In this document: positions 31,780 to 44,500 of the stretch, piece after piece
How positions within the stretch are numbered: position 1 is the stretch's first letter
Layout of the letters: the number at the start of each line of letters is the position of its first letter
NCBI GenBank assembly: GCA_963995525.1
Contig: OZ023206.1
Location: forward strand, 44,319,018 to 44,383,017
Reading direction: 5' to 3'
Length of the DNA: 64,000 bases
Source of the DNA: Escarpia spicata
Lineage: Eukaryota > Annelida > Polychaeta > Sabellida > Siboglinidae
Program-made: the position numbers and the translations under genes
The notes under the pieces: model-generated
Database searches by the model: none
What the model was told of the DNA's origin: nothing
The model's input: only the letters and a program-made list of their open reading frames with translations

Positions 31780-31812
<33 letters not shown>
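31780..31812. repeat. (CGG)n microsatellite
   Basis: About eleven cgg triplets on the left. The mirrored site (about 56,178-56,190) has only about four, a length difference between the arms. Confidence 0.95.
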
Positions 31813-31818
<6 letters not shown>

Positions 31819-32097
31819 TTCTATATAAGCGATGCCGGTGCGCGCTGGCAGCCGTGACCTATGATCCGACTGCCTAGTTTCTAAATATAAACATGCGGCT
31901 AGGCGGCTCTGTAACGGCGTTAATTTCAGCCGTATAAGTTGGCACTATAAAAACGAAGTATCACAAAGTTACACACCAGTGCTGTCCAGCATGCGTATTG
32001 TGATATAAACCAGTGGCAGATACCAGTATACAAGAACACTTAACATCTTCTTGTATTGTTCAGGAAGTTTTGTTACAGAAATTTACCCTTTTGAGCT

Positions 32098-34555
32098 TAA
32101 ACATCAGTCAACATTAACTAGTAGTTACCGGTGCATATGGGTGAACATCAGCATACACCAGTTAACATTAACTAGTAGTTACCGGTACATACAGGTGAAC
32201 ATCAGCATACACCAGTCAACATTAACTAGTAGTTACCGGTACATACAGGTGAACATCAGCATACACCAGTCAACATTAACTAGTAGTTACCGGTACATAC
32301 CGGTGAACATCAGCATACACCAGTCAACATTAACTAGTAGTTACCGGTACATACAGGTGAACATCAGCATACACCAGTCAACATTAACTAGTAGTTACCG
32401 GTGCATACGGGTGAACATCAGCATACACCAGTCAACATTAACTAGTAGTTACCGGTACATACAGGTGAACATCAGTATACACCAGTCAACATTAACTAGT
32501 AGTTACAGGTACATACGGGTGAACATCAGCATACACCAGTCAGCATTAACTAGTAGTTACCGGTGCATACGGGTGAACATCAGCATACACCAGTCAACAT
32601 TAACTAGTAGTTACCGGTACATACCGGTGAACATCAGCATACACCAGTCAACATTAACTAGTTGTTACCGGTACATACAGGTGAACATCAGCATACACCA
32701 GTCAACATTAACTAGTACTTACCGGTGCATACGGGTGAACATCAGCATACACCAGTCAACATTAACTAGTAGTTACCGGTACATACAGGTGAACATCAGC
32801 ATACACCAGTCAACATTAACTAGTAGTTACCGGTGCATACGGGTGAACATCAGCATACACCAGTCAACATTAACTAGTAGTTACCGGTGCATACGGGTGA
32901 ACATCAGCATACACCAGTCAACATTAACTAGTAGTTACCGGTACATACCGGTGAACATCAGCATACACCAGTCAACATTAACTAGTAGTTACCGGTACAT
33001 ACAGGTGAACATCAGCATACACCAGTCAACATTAACTAGTAGTTACCGGTGCATACGGGTGAACATCAGCATACACCAGTCAACATTATCTAGTAGTTAC
33101 CGGTACATACAGGTGAACATCAGCACACACCAGTCAACATTAACTAGTACTTACCGGTGCATACGGGTGAACATCAGCATACACCAGTCAACATTAACTA
33201 GTAGTTACCGGTACATACAGGTGAACATCAGCATACACCAGTCAACATTAACTAGTAGTTACCGGTGCATACGGGTGAACATCAGCATACACCAGTCAAC
33301 ATTAACTAGTAGTTACCGGTGCATACGGGTGAACATCAGCATACACCAGTCAACATTAACTAGTAGTTACCGGTACATACCGGTGAACATCAGCATACAC
33401 CAGTCAACATTAACTAGTAGTTACCGGTACATACAGGTGAACATCAGCATACACCAGTCAACATTAACTAGTAATTACCGGTGCATACGTGTGAACATCA
33501 GCATACACCAGTCAACATTAACTAGTAGTTACCGGTACATACGGGTGAACATCAGCATACACCAGTCAACATTAACTAGTAGTTACCGGTGCATACGGGT
33601 GAACATCAGCATACACCAGTCAACATTAACTAGTAGTTACCGGTACATACAGGTGAACATCAGCATACACCAGTCAACATTAACTAGTAGTTACCGGTGC
33701 ATACGGGTGAACATCAGCATACACCAGTCAACATTAACTAGTAGTTACCGGTACATACAGGTGAACATCAGCATACACCAGTCAACATTAACTAGTAGTT
33801 ACCGGTACATACCGTTGAACATCAGCATACACCAATCAACATTAACTAGTAGTTACCGGTGCATACGGGTGAACATCAGCATACACCAGTCAACATTAAC
33901 TAGTAGTTACCTGTGAACATCAGCATACACCAGTCAACATTAACTAGTACTTACCGGTGCATACGGGTGAACATCAGCATACACCAGTCAACATTAACTA
34001 GTAGTTACCGGTACATACAGGTGAACATCAGCATACACCAGTCAACATTAACTAGTAGTTACCGATGCATACGGGTGAACATCAGCATACACCAGTCAAC
34101 ATTAACTAGTAGTTACCGGTATATACAGGTGAACATCAGCATACACCAGTCAACATTAACTAGTAGTTACCGGTGCATACGGGTGAACATCAGCATACAC
34201 CAGTCAACATTAACTAGTAGTTACGGGTACATACAGGTGAACATCAGCATACACCAGTCAACATTAACTAGTAGTTACCGGTGCATACGGGTGAACATCA
34301 GCATACACCAGTCAACATTAACTAGTAGTTACCGGTGCATACGGGTGAACATCAGCATACACCAGTCAACATTAACTTGTAGTTACCGGTGCATACGGGT
34401 GAACATCAGCATACACCAGTCAACATTAACTAGTAGTTACCGGTACATACAGGTGAACATCAGCATACACCAGTCAAAATTAACTAGTAGTTACCGGTAC
34501 ATACCGGTGAACATCAACATACACCAGTCAACATTAACTAGTAGTTACCGGAACA
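32098..34555. repeat. Minisatellite A, 54-bp unit, first left array (~45 copies)
   Basis: Unit aacatcagcatacaccagtc plus aacattaactagtagttacc plus a variable ggtacatacaggtg end. Three unit subtypes (tacata-ccg, tacata-cag, tgcata-cgg) alternate in a semi-regular order. Because 54 is a multiple of three, frames of 621 and 219 codons stay open. They begin with non-ATG codons and encode only the repeat, so I do not call genes. Confidence 0.95.
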
Positions 34556-35297
34556 TAAATGTCTTACATTAGTTCTTACATTCAGGTGTCTGTGGAGTCG
34601 TTAAATATCTTACATTGGTTCTTACATTCAGGTGTCTGTGGAGTCGTTAAATGTCTTACATTGGTTCTTACATTCAGGTGTCTGTGGAGTCGTTAAATGT
34701 CTTACATTGGTTCTTACATTCAGGTGTCTGTGGATTCGTTAAATGTCTTACATTGGTTCTTACATTCAGGTGTCTGTGGAGTCGTTAAATGTCTTACATT
34801 GGTTCTTACATTCAGGTGTCTGTGGATTCGTTAAATGTCTTACATTGGTTCTTACATTCAGGTGTCTGTGGAGACGTTAACTGTCTTACATTGGTTCTTA
34901 CATTCAGGTGTCTGTGGAGTCGTTAAATGTCTTACATTGGTTCTTACATTCAGGTGTCTGTGGAGTCGTTAAATGTATTACATTGGTTCTTACATTCAGG
35001 TGTCTGTGGAGTCGTTAAATGTCTTACATTGGTTCTTACATTCAGGTGTCTGTGGAGTTGTTAAATGTCTTACATTGGTTCTTACATTCAGGTGTCTGTG
35101 GATTCGTTAAATGTCTTACATTGGTTCTTACATTCAGGTGTCTGTGGAGAAGTTAACTGTCTTACATTGGTTCTTACATTCAGGTGTCTGTGGGGTCGTT
35201 AAATGTCTTACATTGGTTCTTACATTCAGGTGTCTGTGGAGTCGTTAAATGTCTTACATTGGTTCTTACATTCAGGTGTCTGTGGAGTCGTTAAATG
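34556..35297. repeat. Minisatellite B, 46-bp unit, first left array (~16 copies)
   Basis: Unit gtcttacattggttcttaca plus ttcaggtgtctgtggagtcg plus ttaaat. It abuts array A with no spacer. Confidence 0.95.
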
Positions 35298-35568
35298 TCG
35301 GGTGAACATCAGCATACACCAGTCAACATTAACTAGTAGTTACCGGTACATACGGGTGAACATCAGCATACACCAGTCAACATTAACTAGTAGTTACCGG
35401 TGCATACGGGTGAACATCAGCATACACCAGTCAACATTAACTAGTAGTTACCGGTACATACTGGTGAACATCAGCATACACCAGTCAACATTAACTAGTA
35501 GTTACCGGTACATACCGGTGAACATCAGCATACACCAGTCAACATTAACTAGTAGTTACCGGTACATA
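35298..35568. repeat. Minisatellite A, second left array (five copies)
   Basis: Five 54-bp units inserted between two B arrays, with the same subtypes as the first array. The same A-in-B arrangement recurs in the right arm at 51,802-52,015. Confidence 0.95.
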
Positions 35569-38500
35569 AATGTCTTACATTAGTTCTTACATTCAGGTGT
35601 CTGTGGAGTTGTTAAATGTCTTACATTGGTTCTTACATTCAGGCGTCTGTGGAGTTGTTAAATGTCTTACATTGGTTCTTACATTCAGGTGTTTGTGGCG
35701 TCGTTAAATGTCTTACATTGGTTCTTACATTCAGGTGTTTGTGGAGTCGTTAAATGTCTTACATTAGTTCTTACATTCAGGTGTCTGTGGAGTCGTTAAA
35801 TGTCTTACATTGGTTCTTACATTCAGGTGTCTGTGGAGTCGTTAAATGTCTTACATTGGTTCTTACATTCAGGTGTCTGTGGAGTCGTTAAATGTCTTAC
35901 ATTGGTTCTTACATTCAGGTGTCTGTGAAGTTGTTAAATGTCTTACATTGGTTCTTACATTCAGGTGTCTGTGGAGTCTTTAAATGTCTTACATTGGTTC
36001 TTACATGCTGGTGTCTGTGGAGTCGTTAAATGTCTTACATTAGTTCTTACATTCAGGTGTCTGTGGAGTCGTTAAATGTCTTACATTGGTTCTTACATTC
36101 AGGTGTCTGTGGAGTCGTTAAATATCTTACATTGGTTCTTACATTCAGGTGTCTGTGGAGTCGTTAAATGTCTTACAATGGTTCTTACATTCAGGTGTCT
36201 GTGGAGTCGTTAAATGTCTTACATTGGTTCTTACATTCAGGTGTCTGTGGAGTCGTTAAATGTATTACATTGGTTCTTACATTCAGGTGTCTGTGGAGTC
36301 GTTAAATGTCTTACATTGGTTCTTACATTCAGGTGTCTGTGGAGTCGTTAAATGTCTTACATTGGTTCTTACATTCAGGTGTCTGTGGAGTCGTTAAATG
36401 TTTTACATTGGTTCTTACATTCAGTTGTCTGTGGAGTCGTTAAATGTCTTACATTGGTTCTTACATTCGGGTGTCTGTGAAGTTGTTAAATGTCTTACAT
36501 TTGTTCTTACATTCAGGTGTCTGTGGAGTCTTTAAATGTCTTACATTGGTTCTTACATGCAGATGTCTGTGGAGTCGTTAAATGTCTTACATTAGTTCTT
36601 ACATTCAGGTGTCTGTGGAGTCGTTAAATGTCTTACATTGGTTCTTACATTCAGGTGTCTGTGGAGTCGTTAAATATCTTACATTGGTTCTTACATTCAG
36701 GTGTCTGTGGAGTCGTTAAATGTCTTACAATGGTTCTTACATTCAGGTGTCTGTGGAGTCGTTAAATGTCTTACATTGGTTCTTACATTCAGGTGTCTGT
36801 GGAGTCGTTAAATGTATTACATTGGTTCTTACATTCAGGTGTCTGTGGAGTCGTTAAATGTCTTACATTGGTTCTTACATTCAGGTGTCTGTGGAGTTGT
36901 TAAATGTCTTACATTGGTTCTTACATTCAGGTGTCTGTGGATTCGTTAAATGTCTTACATTGGTTCTTACATTCAGGTGTCTGTGGAGTCGTTAAATGTC
37001 TGACATTGGTTCTTACATTCAGGTGTCTGTGGAGTCGTTAAATGTCTTACATTAGTTCTTACATTCAGGTGTCTGTGGAGTCGTTAAATGTCTTACATTG
37101 GTTCTTACATTCAGGTGTCTGTGGAGTCGTTAAATGTCTTACATTAGTTCTTACATTCAGGTGTCTGTGGAGTCGTTAAATGTCTTACATTGGTTCTTAC
37201 ATTCAGGTGTCTGTGGAGTCGTTAAATGTCTTACATTGGTTCTTACATTCAGGTGTATGTGGAGTCGTTAAATGTCTTACATTGGTTCTTCCATTCAGGT
37301 GTCTGTGGAGTCGTTAAATGTCTTACATTGGTTCTTACATTCAGGTGTCTGTGGAGTCGTTAAATGTCTTACATTGGTTCTTACATTCAGATGTCTGTGG
37401 AGTCTTTAAATGTCTTACATTAGTTCTTACATTCAGGTGTCTGTGGAGTCGTTAAATGTCTTACATTGGTTCTTACATTCAGGTGTCTGTGGAGTCGATA
37501 AATGTCTTACATTGGTTCTTACATTCAGGTGCCTGTGGAGTCGTTAAATGTCTTACATTGGTTCTTACATTCAGGTGTATGTGGAGTCGTTAAATGTATT
37601 ACATTGGTTCTTACATTCAGGTGTCTGTGGAGTCGTTAAATGTCTTACATTGGTTCTTATATTCAGTTGTCTGTGGAGTCGTTAAATGTCTTACATTAGT
37701 TCTTACATTCAGGTGTCTGTGGAGTCGTTAAATGTCTTACATTGGTTCTTACATTCAGGTGTCTGTGAAGTTGTTAAATGTCTTACATTGGTTCTTACAT
37801 TCAGGTGTCTGTGGAGTCTTTAAATGTCTTACATTGGTTCTTACATGCAGGTGTCTGTGGAGTCGTTAAATGTCTTACATTAGTTCTTACATTCAGGTGT
37901 CTGTGGAGTCGTTAAATGTCTTACATTGGTTCTTACATTCAGGTGTCTGTGGAGTCGTTAAATATCTTACATTGGTTCTTACATTCAGGTGTCTGTGGAG
38001 TCGTTAAATGTCTTACAATGGTTCTTACATTCAGGTGTCTGTGGAGTCGTTAAATGTCTTACATTGGTTCTTACATTCAGGTGTCTGTGGAGTCGTTAAA
38101 TGTATTACATTGGTTCTTACATTCAGGTGTCTGTGGAGTCGTTAAATGTCTTACATTGGTTCTTACATTCAGGTGTCTGTGGAGTCGTTAAATGTCTTAC
38201 ATTGGTTCTTACATTCAGGTGTCTGTGGAGTCGTTAAATGTTTTACATTGGTTCTTACATTCAGTTGTCTGTGGAGTCGTTAAATGTCTTACATTGGTTC
38301 TTACATTCGGGTGTCTGTGAAGTTGTTAAATGTCTTACATTTGTTCTTACATTCAGGTGTCTGTGGAGTCTTTAAATGTCTTACATTGGTTCTTACATGC
38401 AGATGTCTGTGGAGTCGTTAAATGTCTTACATTAGTTCTTACATTCAGGTGTCTGTGGAGTCGTTAAATGTCTTACATTGGTTCTTACATTCAGGTGTCT

Positions 38501-41500
38501 GTGGAGTCGTTAAATATCTTACATTGGTTCTTACATTCAGGTGTCTGTGGAGTCGTTAAATTTCTTACAATGGTTCTTACATTCAGGTGTCTGTGGAGTC
38601 GTTAAATGTCTTACATTGGTTCTTACATTCAGGTGTCTGTGGAGTCGTTAAATGTATTACATTGGTTCTTACATTCAGGTGTCTGTGGAGTCGTTAAATG
38701 TCTTACATTGGTTCTTACATTCAGGTGTCTGTGGAGTTGTTAAATGTCTTACATTGGTTCTTACATTCAGGTGTCTGTGGATTCGTTAAATGTCTTACAT
38801 TGGTTCTTACATTCAGGTGTCTGTGGAGTCGTTAAATGTCTGACATTGGTTCTTACATTCAGGTGTCTGTGGAGTCGTTAAATGTCTTACATTAGTTCTT
38901 ACATTCAGGTGTCTGTGGAGTCGTTAAATGTCTTACATTGGTTCTTACATTCAGGTGTCTGTGGAGTCGTTAAATGTCTTACATTAGTTCTTACATTCAG
39001 GTGTCTGTGGAGTCGTTAAATGTCTTACATTGGTTCTTACATTCAGGTGTCTGTGGAGTCGTTAAATGTCTTACATTGGTTCTTACATTCAGGTGTATGT
39101 GGAGTCGTTAAATGTCTTACATTGGTTCTTCCATTCAGGTGTCTGTGGAGTCGTTAAATGTCTTACATTGGTTCTTACATTCAGGTGTCTGTGGAGTCGT
39201 TAAATGTCTTACATTGGTTCTTACATTCAGGTGTCTGTGGAGTCGTTAAATGTCTTACATTGGTTCTTACATTCAGATGTCTGTGGAGTCTTTAAATGTC
39301 TTACATTAGTTCTTACATTCAGGTGTCTGTGGAGTCGTTAAATGTCTTACATTGGTTCTTACATTCAGGTGTCTGTGGAGTCGATCAATGTCTTACATTG
39401 GTTCTTACATTCAGGTGTCTGTGGAGTCGTTAAATGTCTTACATTGGTTCTTACATTCAGGTGTATGTGGAGTCGTTAAATGTATTACATTGGTTCTTAC
39501 ATTCAGGTGTCTGTGGAGTCGTTAAATGTCTTACATTGGTTCTTACATTCAGGTGTCTGTGGAGTCGTTAAATATCTTACATTGGTTCTTACATTCAGGT
39601 GTCTGTGGAGTCGTTAAATGTCTTACATTGGTTCTTACATTCAGGTGTCTGTGGAGTCGTTAAATGTTTTACATTGGTTCTTACATTCAGTTGTCTGTGG
39701 AGTCGTTAAATGTCTTACATTGGTTCTTACATTCGGGTGTCTGCGAAGTTGTTAAATGTCTTACATTTGTTCTTACATTCAGGTGTCTGTGGAGTCTTTA
39801 TATGTCTTACATTGGTTCTTACATGCAGATGTCTGTGGAGTCGTTAAATGTCTTACATTAGTTCTTACATTCAGGTGTCTGTGGAGTCGTTAAATGTCTT
39901 ACATTGGTTCTTACATTCAGGTGTCTGTGGAGTCGTTAAATATCTTACATTGGTTCTTACATTCAGGTGTCTGTGGAGTCGTTAAATGTCTTACAATGGT
40001 TCTTACATTCAGGTGTCTGTGGAGTCGTTAAATGTCTTACATTGGTTCTTACATTCAGGTGTCTGTGGAGTCGTTAAATGTATTACATTGGTTCTTACAT
40101 TCAGGTGTCTGTGGAGTCGTTAAATGTCTTACATTGGTTCTTACATTCAGGTGTCTGTGGAGTTGTTAAATGTCTTACATTGGTTCTTACATTCAGGTGT
40201 CTGTGGATTCGTTAAATGTCTTACATTGGTTCTTACATTCAGGTGTCTGTGGAGTCGTTAAATGTCTTACATTGGTTCTTACATTCAGTTGTCTGTGGAG
40301 TCGTTAAATGTCTTACATTGGTTCTTACATTCAGGTGTCTGTGGAGTCGTTAAATGTCTTACATTGGTTCTTACATTCAGATGTCTGTTGGGTCTTTAAA
40401 TGTCTTACATTAGTTCTTACATTCAGGTGTCTGTGGAGTCGTTAAATGTCTTACATTGGTTCTTACATTCAGGTGTCTGTGGAGTCGATAAATGTCTTAC
40501 ATTGGTTCTTACATTCAGGTGTCTGTGGAGTCGTTAAATGTCTTACATTGGTTCTTACATTCAGGTGTATGTGGAGTCGTTAAATGTATTACATTGGTTC
40601 TTACATTCAGGTGTCTGTGGAGTCGTTAAATGTCTTACATTGGTTCTTACATTCAGGTGTCTGTGGAGTCGTTAAATGTCTTACATTGGTTCTTACATTC
40701 AGGTGTCTGTGGAGTCGTTAAATGTCTTACATTGGTTCTTACATTCAGGTGTCTGTGGAGTCGTTAAATGTCTTACATTGGTTCTTACATTCAGGTGTAT
40801 GTGGAGTCGTTAAATGTCTTACATTGGTTCTTCCATTCAGGTGTCTGTGGAGTCGTTAAATGTCTTACATTGGTTCTTACATTCAGGTGTCTGTGGAGTC
40901 GTTAAATGTCTTACATTGGTTCTTACATTCAGATGTCTGTGGAGTCTTTAAATGTCTTACATTAGTTCTTACATTCAGGTGTCTGTGGAGTCGTTAAATG
41001 TCTTACATTGGTTCTTACATTCAGGTGTCTGTGGAGTCGATAAATGTCTTACATTGGTTCTTACATTCAGGTGTCTGTGGAGTCGTTAAATGTCTTACAT
41101 TGGTTCTTACATTCAGGTGTATGTGGAGTCGTTAAATGTATTACATTGGTTCTTACATTCAGGTGTCTGTGGAGTCGTTAAATGTCTTACATTGGTTCTT
41201 ACATTCAGGTGTATGTGGAGTCGTTAAATGTCTTACATTGGTTCTTACATTCAGGTGTCTGTGGAGTCGTTAAACGTCTTACATTGGTTCTTACATTCAG
41301 GTGTCTGTGGAGTCGTTAAACGTCTTACATTGGTTCTTACATTCAGGTGTCTGTGGAGTCGTTAAATGTCTTACATTGGTTCTTACATTCAGGTGTCTGT
41401 GGAGTCGTTAAATGTATTACATTGGTTCTTACATTCAGGTGTCTGTGGAGTTGTTAAATGTCTTACATTGGTTCTTACATTCAGGTGTCTGTGAAGTTGT

Positions 41501-44500
41501 TAAATGTCTTACATTGGTTCTTACATTCAGGTGTCTGTGGAGTCTTTAAATGTCTTACATTGGTTCTTACATGCAGGTGTCTGTGGAGTCGTTAAATGTC
41601 TTACATTAGTTCTTACATTCAGGTGTCTGTGGAGTCGTTAAATGTCTTACATTGGTTCTTACATTCAGGTGTCTGTGGAGTCGTTAAATATCTTACATTG
41701 GTTCTTACATTCAGGTGTCTGTGGAGTCGTTAAATGTCTTACAATGGTTCTTACATTCAGGTGTCTGTGGAGTCGTTAAATGTCTTACATTGGTTCTTAC
41801 ATTCAGGTGTCTGTGGAGTCGTTAAATGTATTACATTGGTTCTTACATTCAGGTGTCTGTGGAGTCGTTAAATGTCTTACATTGGTTCTTACATTCAGGT
41901 GTCTGTGGAGTCGTTAAATGTCTTACATTGGTTCTTACATTCAGGTGTCTGTGGAGTCGTTAAATGTTTTACATTGGTTCTTACATTCAGTTGTCTGTGG
42001 AGTCGTTAAATGTCTTACATTGGTTCTTACATTCGGGTGTCTGTGAAGTTGTTAAATGTCTTACATTTGTTCTTACATTCAGGTGTCTGTGGAGTCTTTA
42101 AATGTCTTACATTGGTTCTTACATGCAGATGTCTGTGGAGTCGTTAAATGTCTTACATTAGTTCTTACATTCAGGTGTCTGTGGAGTCGTTAAATGTCTT
42201 ACATTGGTTCTTACATTCAGGTGTCTGTGGAGTCGTTAAATATCTTACATTGGTTCTTACATTCAGGTGTCTGTGGAGTCGTTAAATGTCTTACAATGGT
42301 TCTTACATTCAGGTGTCTGTGGAGTCGTTAAATGTCTTACATTGGTTCTTACATTCAGATGTCTGTGGAGTCGTTAAATGTATTACATTGGTTCTTACAT
42401 TCAGGTGTCTGTGGAGTCGTTAAATGTCTTACATTGGTTCTTACATTCAGGTGTCTGTGGAGTTGTTAAATGTCTTACATTGGTTCTTACATTCAGGTGT
42501 CTGTGGATTCGTTAAATGTCTTACATTGGTTCTTACATTCAGGTGTCTGTGGAGTCGTTAAATGTCTGACATTGGTTCTTACATTCAGGTGTCTGTGGAG
42601 TCGTTAAATGTCTTACATTAGTTCTTACATTCAGGTGTCTGTGGAGTCGTTAAATGTCTTACATTGGTTCTTACATTCAGGTGTCTGTGGAGTCGTTAAA
42701 TGTCTTACATTAGTTCTTACATTCAGGTGTCTGTGGAGTCGTTAAATGTCTTACATTGGTTCTTACATTCAGGTGTCTGTGGAGTCGTTAAATGTCTTAC
42801 ATTGGTTCTTACATTCAGGTGTATGTGGAGTCGTTAAATGTCTTACATTGGTTCTTCCATTCAGGTGTCTGTGGAGTCGTTAAATGTCTTACATTGGTTC
42901 TTACATTCAGGTGTCTGTGGAGTCGTTAAATGTCTTACATTGGTTCTTACATTCAGGTGTCTGTGGAGTCGTTAAATGTCTTACATTGGTTCTTACATTC
43001 AGATGTCTGTGGAGTCTTTAAATGTCTTACATTAGTTCTTACATTCAGGTGTCTGTGGAGTCGTTAAATGTCTTACATTGGTTCTTACATTCAGGTGTCT
43101 GTGGAGTCGATAAATGTCTTACATTGGTTCTTACATTCAGGTGTCTGTGGATTCGTTAAATGTCTTACATTGGTTCTTACATTCAGGTGTATGTGGAGTC
43201 GTTAAAATGTATTACATTGGTTCTTACATTCAGGTGTCTGTGGAGTCGTTAAATGTCTTACATTGGTTCTTACATTCAGGTGTCTGTGGAGTCGTTAAAT
43301 ATCTTACATTGGTTCTTACATTCAGGTGTCTGTGGAGTCGTTAAATGTCTTACATTGGTTCTTACATTCAGGTGTCTGTGGAGTCGTTAAATGTTTTACA
43401 TTGGTTCTTACATTCAGTTGTCTGTGGAGTCGTTAAATGTCTTACATTGGTTCTTACATTCGGGTGTCTGCGAAGTTGTTAAATGTCTTACATTTGTTCT
43501 TACATTCAGGTGTCTGTGGAGTCTTTAAATGTCTTACATTGGTTCTTACATGCAGATGTCTGTGGAGTCGTTAAATGTCTTACATTAGTTCTTACATTCA
43601 GGTGTCTGTGGAGTCGTTAAATGTCTTACATTGGTTCTTACATTCAGGTGTCTGTGGAGTCGTTAAATATCTTACATTGGTTCTTACATTCAGGTGTCTG
43701 TGGAGTCGTTAAATGTCTTACAATGGTTCTTACATTCAGGTGTCTGTGGAGTCGTTAAATGTCTTACATTGGTTCTTACATTCAGGTGTCTGTGGAGTCG
43801 TTAAATGTATTACATTGGTTCTTACATTCAGGTGTCTGTGGAGTCGTTAAATGTCTTACATTGGTTCTTACATTCAGGTGTCTGTGGAGTTGTTAAATGT
43901 CTTACATTGGTTCTTACATTCAGGTGTCTGTGGATTCGTTAAATGTCTTACATTGGTTCTTACATTCAGGTGTCTGTGGAGTCGTTAAATGTCTTACATT
44001 GGTTCTTACATTCAGTTGTCTGTGGAGTCGTTAAATGTCTTACATTGGTTCTTACATTCAGGTGTCTGTGGAGTCGTTAAATGTCTTACATTGGTTCTTA
44101 CATTCAGATGTCTGTTGGGTCTTTAAATGTCTTACATTAGTTCTTACATTCAGGTGTCTGTGGAGTCGTTAAATATCTTACATTGGTTCTTACATTCAGG
44201 TGTCTGTGGAGTCGATAAATGTCTTACATTGGTTCTTACATTCAGGTGTCTGTGGAGTCGTTAAATGTCTTACATTGGTTCTTACATTCAGGTGTATGTG
44301 GAGTCGTTAAATGTATTACATTGGTTCTTACATTCAGGTGTCTGTGGAGTCGTTAAATGTCTTACATTGGTTCTTATATTCAGTTGTCTGTGGAGTCGTT
44401 AAATGTCTTACATTAGTTCTTACATTCAGGTGTCTGTGGAGTCGTTAAATGTCTTACATTGGTTCTTACATTCAGGTGTCTGTGGAGTCGTTAAATGTCT

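Larger units (their letters stand above)
31197..32097. repeat. Left subterminal region of the element (long terminal inverted repeat)
   Basis: Mirrored by 55,889-56,770 with small differences. It contains a C-rich stretch, a repeated 'gggaacctacttataaaaaa' sequence, the cctagcgatcaacgt motif twice around an AT-rich tract, the tRNA-like sequence and a CGG repeat. Confidence 0.9.

Noticed and set aside
32051..34572. Long open frames of 621 and 219 codons encoding an 18-residue repeat
   Set aside because: They consist of the 54-bp minisatellite, begin at non-ATG codons, and stay open only because 54 is divisible by three. No domain, no splice context.
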